Positions 1 through 5,337 of a stretch of DNA of 5,337 bases are shown here, one piece after another. The position numbers and the translations under genes are program-made. The notes under the pieces are model-generated. The model did no database searches and was not told the DNA's origin. It saw only the letters and a program-made list of their open reading frames with translations. Position 1 is the first letter of the stretch, and each line of letters starts with the position of its first letter. This DNA comes from Gammaproteobacteria bacterium (lineage in GTDB: Bacteria; Pseudomonadota; Gammaproteobacteria; Pseudomonadales; Pseudohongiellaceae), in assembly GCA_947377625.1 (NCBI GenBank), contig CANCGR010000520.1:1-5337 (forward strand), in the 5' to 3' direction.

Positions 1-945
1 ACTTTAATAACTTCTTTGGGCCTTGCTAACATGGTGGGTTACGGAGAAGCTCCTGCCATCAGCTACTACAATATCACCGTCCCGGAAATGATTGCATCGC
101 TTGAAGCAAAAAGGGGAATGATAGAACGATATGCACTTACGGACCCTGGCCGTTTCTGGCATTTTTTGCACCACCTGTTACCGGGGCAGCATTTCCTGAC
201 AGCAGCTCTTGATATTGCAGGTTGGGATCTTTTCGCACAAATGCGTCGCCAGCCTTTGTATAGCCTGCTGGGGTTAAAATGGGAGCAGATGCCCGTAACT
301 GACTATACCATAGGGATAGATACAGCTGAAGAAATGGTAGCGAAAATGCAGGCACACCCTTGGCCAGTGTACAAAGTAAAGGTGGGTGGCCCTGATGATA
401 TTGATAAACTAAGAGCCCTCAGAAGCCATACAGAGGCTCCGTTTCGCGTTGATGCCAACGAGGGATGGACATTTGAACAGGCAAAGCTTCTTTTACCTGA
501 GCTGGCGCAACTTGGGGTGCAATTGGTGGAGCAACCCCTCGTACGCACTGAATGGGAAGCAATGATAGAATTGAAAAAGAGCTCCCCACTCCCTTTATAC
601 GCGGACGAGAGTTGCGTAACCGAGCAAGATGTTGCCAAGTGCGCCGCCGGTTTTGACGGTATAAACATTAAAATGACCAAGTGCGGGGGCATTACACCCG
701 CAGTTAGAATGATAAAGGAAGCCCGTTCGCTTGGGTTGAAAGTGATGATGGGTAGTATGAATGAGTCAACAATAGGCTCGGCAGCAATTGCCCATATGCT
801 CCCCTTGCTAGATGAAGTTGATGCCGATGGCCCGTTACTCCTGACTCAGGATGTTGCTGAGGGCTTAACTTATGATAATGGACGTATTGCAGTAAGTGGC
901 AGACCGGGCTTAGGGGTGAGGTATACCGGGTTAAAGGATAGGTAA
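1..945 (+). CDS. Dipeptide epimerase (L-Ala-D/L-Glu epimerase-like), enolase superfamily, 5' end cut by window
   Basis: The frame is open from base 1 (314 codons visible) and ends at TAA 943-945, followed at once by an in-frame TAG. The family is usually about 320-365 residues, so roughly 30 N-terminal residues lie outside the window; the TTG at 16 is internal, not the start. The visible part begins in the N-terminal capping domain (GYGEAPA) and runs through the (beta/alpha)7-beta barrel. Enolase/MLE-subgroup landmarks appear in order: KVKVGG (Lys codons 373-375 and 379-381, the KxK catalytic motif), metal ligands Asp in DANEGW (451-453), Glu in EQPL (529-531) and Asp in ADES (604-606), the second catalytic Lys in NIKMTKCGG (670-672), then MGSMNES and a DxD motif, DAD (820-828). 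In characterised dipeptide epimerases the DxD binds the substrate's alpha-ammonium group, which separates them from muconate and o-succinylbenzoate enzymes. The likely reaction is epimerisation of Ala-Glu-type dipeptides from murein peptides in the cytoplasm. The exact dipeptide is uncertain because the missing N-terminus carries a specificity loop. Confidence 0.9.
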   Translation, partial: TLITSLGLANMVGYGEAPAISYYNITVPEMIASLEAKRGMIERYALTDPGRFWHFLHHLLPGQHFLTAALDIAGWDLFAQMRRQPLYSLLGLKWEQMPVTDYTIGIDTAEEMVAKMQAHPWPVYKVKVGGPDDIDKLRALRSHTEAPFRVDANEGWTFEQAKLLLPELAQLGVQLVEQPLVRTEWEAMIELKKSSPLPLYADESCVTEQDVAKCAAGFDGINIKMTKCGGITPAVRMIKEARSLGLKVMMGSMNESTIGSAAIAHMLPLLDEVDADGPLLLTQDVAEGLTYDNGRIAVSGRPGLGVRYTGLKDR

Positions 946-1020
946 TAGTTTGGGAAGTTAACTGCAAGGTTTGGTGCGCATATATAAGCAGCAGGCCTAA
1001 AGAAATCTGTTAGTCAGGCG
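946..1020. other. Convergent intergenic gap without a clear terminator
   Basis: This 75-bp gap separates the stop of the plus-strand epimerase from the stop of the minus-strand surface protein. Only a weak interrupted pairing is visible (CTAA near 995 with TTAG near 1011), without a T-run on either strand. No promoter or small gene is seen. Confidence 0.6.
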
Positions 1021-1275
1021 TTACTTGTCAATAACAAAATGCAATAAAGAAACGTTCCCAGATCCGTATATTTTCAGAATGTATTGGCCGGCAGCCATGC
1101 TGCCTTCCATGTTAATGCTCTCTTGAACCCGGCCCCCATGAGGAATCATCGAATCCTTGTACACTACTTTCCCGAGCATATCAACAACTTCATATGGCAT
1201 GGGGTCATCCACCATTTTGGTGAGCTTGCCGCTAATGGTGAAATGGCCATTGTTAGGGTTTGGGAACATTGTGAA
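1021..1275 (-). other. T9SS type A C-terminal sorting domain (Por secretion tail)
   Basis: Residues ~1243-1326 have the usual size (84 residues) and layout of the Bacteroidota T9SS type A tail. An opening FPNPNNGHFTI block comes first, then a central DMLGKVVY strand, an AAGQYILKIY block and a closing HFVIDK. In this family the tail directs outer-membrane export and is normally cleaved, with the protein released or attached to surface lipopolysaccharide. The T9SS machinery itself is not in the window. Confidence 0.92.
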
Positions 1276-4200
1276 CGCATTACCGTTAATTTCAAATTCT
1301 TTAACTAGTAAAGCGAGGTAGTCGGCGTACACAACAATGGTATTGCTATTAGACGATAGACTGGTTGCACAAGGAGTGCTACAGCTAATGCTGCAATAAA
1401 AGGTGTCATTGGAATATACATCGGTTAAAAATGAAGACGATGTAGCGCCGGGCACAGCCAAACCGTTTCTATACCATTGGTAGGTTGGCGATGAACCACA
1501 AAACGATATTTCTGAATAGAGTGTCACGGGCTGCCCAAAATAGGCAACCGAATCATTTGTGGTCAATGAAATAGTTGCGGTTGGGGTAACCGTTGGGGTA
1601 ACTACCATAGTCTTAATTGCCGATGAAACAGAATCAGGGGCAGGGCAGATGGCACTGCTGATAAGTATACATTTGATAGCATCGCCGTTAGCAGGTGGGT
1701 ATTTTAACGTAACTCCCGAATCAATGATAATTCCGAATTTTTCCCATAAAAAGTGAGGTGTGCTTCCAGCGTTCACTACCGATGGTGTAAACGTTACGCT
1801 ATCACCACTACAAACACTGTCACCGGGGCTTTCAGCAATGGTAACTGATGGGCTTACAGTATTATTTATTGTTATTCTACTGCGGGTTCTTGCCGATCCA
1901 CAAGCGTTGGTTACGGTATAGATAATTGTGTCGATTCCTGCTGAAATACCGTTAACTACGCCAGTGGCAACAGTCACATGACTGTTAGCCGCACTCCAGG
2001 TACCTCCACTTGTTCCCGAACTGGCAACTGAAACCGAAGACCCAACACAAACACTATCAGGACCGGAAATTGAACCTGCAACGGGTGCCGGAACAACTGC
2101 ACTCATTGTAATATTGTTTGAGTTGGTATAAATGGTGTCGTCCTGAATAGATGTGAGTATACATTTAACTACGTCGCCGGTACTTAACGCGTTTGTTGCA
2201 AAACCGGAAGCATCGGTTCCTGACGCTGCGCTATTTACGAACCATTGGAAATGCCTGTTACTTACACTGTGCGGTGTGGCCAGGAAACGGACAGTATCGC
2301 CAATGCACGATACAGAAGATGCAGTGCCTATTGATATTGAAGGGATGACAATAGTATTGTTGACTGAATTTGTCATTACGACTGGATTGTCATCGAAGTA
2401 GATTCCTGCCCGGTTGCTAATTGCAGTGCCATCGGCGATACCCGTATATGCATCAACGTTAAACGTTACCATGCCGGTGCAATGGTTGTGGTGACTACTG
2501 TCGGGGAGTTTAATGTTAGGGAATTCAAATTTTACGATATTGTGTCCGCCCCCTGTAAGAAATGCAATGCTCATGGCAGCACTCACACTTGTTATTCTTA
2601 GTGTATGGATGTTTAAGTTGTTCGATAGTGTGTCCAAAATGAATATGTTTTCAGCAGTATCATTGCCGTCATTTTCGAATTCAATGGCATAATGCAATTT
2701 GGTTCCGTTTAAGATATTTCCTTCAGGAACTACAGAAATGAAATTCGGATCAAAAGAGGATGTAACGGTATCGACCCTATCTATTACGTTATTTGAAGAG
2801 TCTGCGTCACCAACCGAAGGTGATACGGTGATTTTTGTATGGACAGTGTCACCTGGAACCAACCAGGTTGTGCCAGAGAGATTAACTTCATAATTAAGTA
2901 TGGACGGAGGGAAAAGGGCAGATACTCCTGTTAAATTCCAGGTCAGTGAGTGCGGAGTGTAACCCGACAGGGATGAACAGTATGAAAACATAGTCGTGTC
3001 AACAATGTATTTGGGACTGATATTCAGTGTGACAATTGCATTTTTGGGCATGCACCGTAAGTTACTGACATTTATGCTGCCAAATGACATGTGTCTTCCT
3101 GCTCGTTGCACGGACGATGCAGCGAGGTCGAATGTGCTTCCAGAAACGGAGGAACAGGTTATTGCTATATTATTATTGCTAGTGTCATATCTTCCACTGC
3201 CTATAGTATCATAGATCACGCCTGAAGTTGGGCAGGAAATGCTGGCTATTGAGTCGAGCGAAGAAAGTTTGAATGCATAAACTGTACCGGGTGCTCCCCA
3301 TGCCCTGTAGTAGACCCCACCGGTAATAGAAAGAGTGTCAATAGGTATACTTGCCGAATCAACTTCTACCAGGATTGGGGTTCTGTTCATCCATTCTGAG
3401 GCACTGTCAAAGCTGCAATTGCTGTTAAAATCATAATAGAAAGAAAGGCTGATATCGTTGCAGTTAAAATGAGGATAGGTGTAAACAACAGAATCTAGCG
3501 GTACAGCACCGCTATAAAGCACTTGTTTGATGCTGTAGGTTCCACTTGCGGCATATAGATGGCTGAACGTCCTCACCGAGCCAGTAGACGCGGGGGTAAT
3601 AGTCAAGGTGTCTGAGTAACCATCGCCATAATTGTTTCTTAATATATAACTGGCCGTATGCGCAGGAAGGGTTACTCCAAAATCAGGGTGTCCACAATTT
3701 CTATTGATGAATGAAGAAAACAAAGTTGACATCGCGCCAATAGTTGGCGGCAGAACATTAATGGTTTTGAAGGCAACATCACTATCACAAGCCCCGGAGA
3801 TGATGTTTCTTATGGTGTCGGTACCCACTGTGATACCTGTAACGGTATAGTCAGTTGAAGAACTGGTTGTGCCCGAAGCAACTGCAGTAGAAGTGAGCGC
3901 CCACGATGAGGAGAGGCCCCCATAATAACCAGCGTTGGTATAAATTGTGGGTACCCCCAATTGAATATCATTTGGGCCAAGCACCGGTGCTGAGAAAGCG
4001 CTGAGAACGCTCAGCAAATACCAGCCTGTACTCCCCGAGCAGCCAAACGAATCGGTCACCGTATAATCAAAAGGTATCCAGCCGCCACTTCGTCCGGATA
4101 GAGTTACCACTCCTGTACTTGATATTGTATCATCGGGTGAAACGGATGTCCAAGTGCCTCCGCCGGGGCCACCTGTTAGTGTTAGTGCTGTTGGAACTCC

Positions 4201-5001
4201 CCTGCAAATTGGTGTTGTTGGGCCAGTTACCATTCCGGGGTATGGATTTGCACGAACCATAAAATTTACTGAGTCATATACAAATGAGCAGAAATCGGAG
4301 GTGTATTTTACATAAGTAGTACCTGCATTAAGGGCAGTAGCAAACCCCCTGTTTGAATCTATTGGGCTTATGTATACAACGTTTGTATCGCCAACCTCCC
4401 AATTTCCATTTGCCGTTGCATAAGCCAGGGTTGCAGTGTCATAAACACAAAATACGTGCGGTCCGGTGATAGTACCTATACTAGGAACAGCGGCAACCCG
4501 AAAAGCATTGGTCGCAGTATAGCCTGTGCCAGCAACTGTATAGTTGTAACTTATCATTACACTTCCAGCCGATATTCCATGTATGAGTCCTGAGGTACTG
4601 TTGATTGTAGCAATTGAAGGGTTATTGCTACTCCATGTTCCTCCAGATATGTAGTGTCTTGCTGTTGTTGTATCGCCGATACATACTTTGCTGTGAATCG
4701 TTGATCCTGATGCGACTGTTATGGTGTCGGTAGTGAAATGACCGCTGCATGAACCACTAAGCGTGTAACTGATTGTGACTCTGCCCTGTGTCTTGCCGCG
4801 CACTAGCCCAGTAGCAGGGTTGATAGCAGCAATAGCTGTATCACTGCTTACCCACGTTCCGCCTGAAGCAGTATCATGGAGTCGTGTAGTGTCACCCAGG
4901 GCAACTGAATGCAATCCGGTAATTGACCCTGCCGAACATTGTGCAATGGCTGAGTTAGCGTTAATGATAAAAAGAAGGATGGGTAGCAGGAGCTTTTTCA
5001 T
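1021..5001 (-). CDS. Large secreted mosaic Ig-like/PKD/DUF7619 protein with T9SS type A sorting domain
   Basis: The protein has 1326 residues and is predicted to cross the inner membrane by Sec and the outer membrane by T9SS, then be released or anchored at the surface. No enzymatic motif is visible, so an adhesin or structural role is inferred. The ATG at 4999-5001 is chosen because it directly begins a signal peptide (MKKLLLPILLF..., cleavage after AIA, residue 20). An ATG at 5059-5061 would add 20 basic residues before it and lies upstream of the predicted transcription start. Domain order by residue: BIG2-like A repeats ~25-416; PKD-like ~437-510 (NYGDG, then HLY..GTYSI); SdrD-B-like ~513-616, with an EF-hand-like acidic loop D524-N526-N528-D532-E536; CARDB/DUF11-like ~621-745 (GDTV, GDADSSNN); DUF7619-like ~746-884 (FDPN, FENDGNDTAENIFILDTL, IYFDDNPVVMTN); B1 ~886-968; A6 ~974-1046; B2 ~1051-1134; B3 ~1141-1225; T9SS tail ~1243-1326 (FPNPNNGHF, DMLGKVVY, AAGQYILKI, HFVIDK). 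No frameshift or stop interrupts it. Domain names are from memory of the families. Confidence 0.93.
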   Translation of the reverse strand: MKKLLLPILLFIINANSAIAQCSAGSITGLHSVALGDTTRLHDTASGGTWVSSDTAIAAINPATGLVRGKTQGRVTISYTLSGSCSGHFTTDTITVASGSTIHSKVCIGDTTTARHYISGGTWSSNNPSIATINSTSGLIHGISAGSVMISYNYTVAGTGYTATNAFRVAAVPSIGTITGPHVFCVYDTATLAYATANGNWEVGDTNVVYISPIDSNRGFATALNAGTTYVKYTSDFCSFVYDSVNFMVRANPYPGMVTGPTTPICRGVPTALTLTGGPGGGTWTSVSPDDTISSTGVVTLSGRSGGWIPFDYTVTDSFGCSGSTGWYLLSVLSAFSAPVLGPNDIQLGVPTIYTNAGYYGGLSSSWALTSTAVASGTTSSSTDYTVTGITVGTDTIRNIISGACDSDVAFKTINVLPPTIGAMSTLFSSFINRNCGHPDFGVTLPAHTASYILRNNYGDGYSDTLTITPASTGSVRTFSHLYAASGTYSIKQVLYSGAVPLDSVVYTYPHFNCNDISLSFYYDFNSNCSFDSASEWMNRTPILVEVDSASIPIDTLSITGGVYYRAWGAPGTVYAFKLSSLDSIASISCPTSGVIYDTIGSGRYDTSNNNIAITCSSVSGSTFDLAASSVQRAGRHMSFGSINVSNLRCMPKNAIVTLNISPKYIVDTTMFSYCSSLSGYTPHSLTWNLTGVSALFPPSILNYEVNLSGTTWLVPGDTVHTKITVSPSVGDADSSNNVIDRVDTVTSSFDPNFISVVPEGNILNGTKLHYAIEFENDGNDTAENIFILDTLSNNLNIHTLRITSVSAAMSIAFLTGGGHNIVKFEFPNIKLPDSSHHNHCTGMVTFNVDAYTGIADGTAISNRAGIYFDDNPVVMTNSVNNTIVIPSISIGTASSVSCIGDTVRFLATPHSVSNRHFQWFVNSAASGTDASGFATNALSTGDVVKCILTSIQDDTIYTNSNNITMSAVVPAPVAGSISGPDSVCVGSSVSVASSGTSGGTWSAANSHVTVATGVVNGISAGIDTIIYTVTNACGSARTRSRITINNTVSPSVTIAESPGDSVCSGDSVTFTPSVVNAGSTPHFLWEKFGIIIDSGVTLKYPPANGDAIKCILISSAICPAPDSVSSAIKTMVVTPTVTPTATISLTTNDSVAYFGQPVTLYSEISFCGSSPTYQWYRNGLAVPGATSSSFLTDVYSNDTFYCSISCSTPCATSLSSNSNTIVVYADYLALLVKEFEINGNAFTMFPNPNNGHFTISGKLTKMVDDPMPYEVVDMLGKVVYKDSMIPHGGRVQESINMEGSMAAGQYILKIYGSGNVSLLHFVIDK
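1327..2346 (-). repeat. C-terminal Ig-like repeat block: B1, A6, B2, B3
   Basis: At protein level, three Ig-like units (residues ~886-968, ~1051-1134, ~1141-1225) share a Cys near the start, a central aromatic-Trp strand (HFQWF, HFLWE, TYQWY), then a block like GD.VKCIL with a second Cys. Likely disulfide pairs are C899-C947, C1064-C1111 and C1168-C1203. One BIG2-like A unit (~974-1046: SGPDSVCVG, GGTWSAAN, GVVNGISAG, IIYTVTNACG) sits between B1 and B2. The copies are well diverged in DNA, so this is an old duplication and not a recent tandem expansion. Confidence 0.82.
3754..4929 (-). repeat. N-terminal array of five BIG2-like (A-type) repeats
   Basis: Residues ~25-416 contain five units of about 70-80 residues with the pattern ITG/GP..vC.GD, GGTW, I..I...tG.v.G...G...I.Y. 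The cores start at GGTWVSS (res. 47), GGTWSSN (120), NGNWEVG (198), GGTWTSV (281) and SSSWALT (364). Units 1 and 2 are the closest pair and best fit the bacterial Ig-like group 2 pattern; unit 5 is the most diverged. Units 3 and 4 keep both cysteines (C185/C238, C266/C321), while units 1, 2 and 5 lack one at the conserved position. The role is inferred to be a rigid stalk projecting the rest of the protein. Confidence 0.85.
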
Positions 5002-5050
5002 ACAGAAGTGTTTTCTAGGTATATAACGTAGGGCTCTATAAAGCAGTCGA

Positions 5051-5083
5051 CTAAAGTACATGTTAGATTTATATAATCACAAA
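5051..5083 (-). promoter_or_regulatory. Putative Bacteroidota-type promoter of the surface protein gene
   Basis: Read on the minus strand, TTTG (5080-5083) is followed after 21 bp by TACTTTAG (5051-5058). The Bacteroidota housekeeping consensus is TTTG at -33 and TAnnTTTG at -7, so the second element has one mismatch (A for the third T). A start site about 5-7 bases downstream (near 5045) would leave a leader of about 44 nt before the ATG at 5001. It would also exclude the in-frame ATG at 5061. No Shine-Dalgarno sequence precedes the start, as is usual in this phylum. Confidence 0.5.
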
Positions 5084-5090
5084 AAAAGTA

Positions 5091-5119
5091 ACGAACGGTC
5101 GTTTTTTTTCACGAACGGT
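5091..5119 (-). promoter_or_regulatory. Direct repeat ACCGTTCGT x2, putative LytTR response-regulator operator
   Basis: On the minus strand, two identical 9-mers ACCGTTCGT lie at 5111-5119 and 5091-5099, starts 20 bp apart (about two helical turns), with an 11-bp spacer containing an A8 tract. Every position fits the published LytTR-domain consensus [TA][AC][CA]GTTN[AG][TG], which is normally found as direct repeats with 12-13 bp between copies; here the gap is slightly shorter. The pair sits about 7 bp upstream of the putative -33 element, roughly -46 to -74 from the predicted start, a typical place for activator binding. No regulator gene is in the window. Confidence 0.5.
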
Positions 5120-5206
5120 AAATATTATGGGGTTTGGGTGCAATTTTGATGCGTTATGCGAATAAAATTAAAGGAGGATTCTATCTAAAACCACGGAAAC
5201 AATTTT

Positions 5207-5214
5207 TATCTTTA
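5207..5214 (+). promoter_or_regulatory. Possible -7 element for the VOC gene
   Basis: TATCTTTA matches the Bacteroidota -7 consensus TAnnTTTG in all fixed positions except the last G. It would give a leader of about 15 nt before the ATG at 5234. No TTTG or TTG is found at the expected distance upstream, so the call is weak. Confidence 0.3.
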
Positions 5215-5233
5215 TCCCTAAACTACAATCACT

Positions 5234-5337
5234 ATGGGAATCATAATTTATCTGTTCTTTAATGGCAATGCAGAAGAAGCCATGAATTTTTATGCACAGG
5301 CTACCGGGGGTAGTGTCATCAATATAGGTAGGTATGG
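5234..5337 (+). CDS. PhnB-like VOC-superfamily protein (glyoxalase/bleomycin-resistance fold), 3' end cut by window
   Basis: Only the first 34 codons are visible, and the frame is still open at the window end. The start is firm: an in-frame TAA at 5219-5221 precedes it, and ATG 5234-5236 is the first start codon after that. The N-terminus reads as an IIIYLFFNGNAEEAMNFY block followed by a TGG turn and INIGRYG. This is the first beta-alpha-beta part of the PhnB-like VOC family (Y-L-x-F-x-G-N-x-x-E-A-x-x-F-Y...GG). Members are usually 130-160 residues, cytoplasmic, and mostly uncharacterised; the old label '3-demethylubiquinone-9 3-methyltransferase' for this group is not evidence of function. 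The gene is divergent from the surface protein and shares a 232-bp control region with it. Metal ligands beyond the first module cannot be checked here. Confidence 0.85.
   Translation, partial: MGIIIYLFFNGNAEEAMNFYAQATGGSVINIGRY

Noticed and set aside
957..964. AGTTAACT palindrome in the convergent gap
   Set aside because: Eight bases, AT-rich, with no partner copy in a meaningful position; expected by chance.
137..967. Minus-strand open frames of 72-129 codons opposite the epimerase
   Set aside because: The plus strand carries all catalytic motifs of the epimerase in one unbroken frame; the antisense frames show no recognisable protein features.
1084..5026. Plus-strand open frames of 64-83 codons inside the large minus-strand gene
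   Set aside because: They are scattered shadows of a strongly supported coding frame, with no family resemblance or start signals.
5002..5061. 20-residue N-terminal extension of the large minus-strand protein, starting at 5061
   Set aside because: It would place 20 basic residues before a textbook signal peptide, and the predicted transcription start lies inside it.
5090..5109. AACGA-ACGG-TCGTT hairpin followed by T8, resembling a rho-independent terminator
   Set aside because: The stem is only 5 bp with low GC, and the site lies between divergent gene starts where no transcript needs to end. The direct repeat explains the sequence better.
5171..5177. AAGGAGG, a perfect Shine-Dalgarno-like sequence on the plus strand
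   Set aside because: No ATG, GTG or TTG follows at 5-12 bases; the VOC start is 57 bases downstream and Bacteroidota rarely use such sites. Probably chance.

Overview
The window looks like part of a Bacteroidota chromosome, probably from the Chitinophagaceae or a related group. Three things point there: a giant secreted protein with a type IX secretion (T9SS) C-terminal sorting domain and the Ig-like, PKD and DUF7619-type modules typical of that phylum; promoter-like sequences of the Bacteroidota type (TTTG / TAnnTTTG) instead of -35/-10 boxes; and starts without Shine-Dalgarno sequences. This placement is inferred from sequence character and was not tested by database search.

Layout: (1) Positions 1-945, plus strand: the C-terminal ~90% of an enolase-superfamily dipeptide epimerase, cut by the left window edge. 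(2) Positions 946-1020: a 75-bp convergent gap with no convincing terminator. (3) Positions 1021-5001, minus strand: one intact 1326-residue secreted protein, probably a cell-surface or extracellular adhesin-like mosaic. Its order is signal peptide, five A-type (BIG2-like) repeats, PKD-like, SdrD-B-like, CARDB/DUF11-like, DUF7619-like, Ig-like B1, A-type repeat A6, Ig-like B2 and B3, and T9SS type A tail. (4) Positions 5002-5233: a 232-bp divergent control region. It holds a plausible minus-strand promoter (TTTG-N21-TACTTTAG) and, just upstream of it, two perfect copies of ACCGTTCGT spaced 20 bp start to start. Each copy fits the LytTR response-regulator consensus. (5) Positions 5234-5337, plus strand: the first 34 codons of a PhnB-like VOC-superfamily (glyoxalase-fold) protein, cut by the right edge.

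The three genes show no metabolic link and are not one operon: the epimerase and the surface protein converge, and the surface protein and the VOC gene diverge. The epimerase probably serves recycling of murein-type peptides, and the VOC gene is of unknown substrate. The most interesting item is the putative LytTR-type operator in front of the T9SS-exported protein, which suggests that the surface protein is under two-component control. I found no CRISPR array, mobile element, RNA gene or clearly new multi-gene system.
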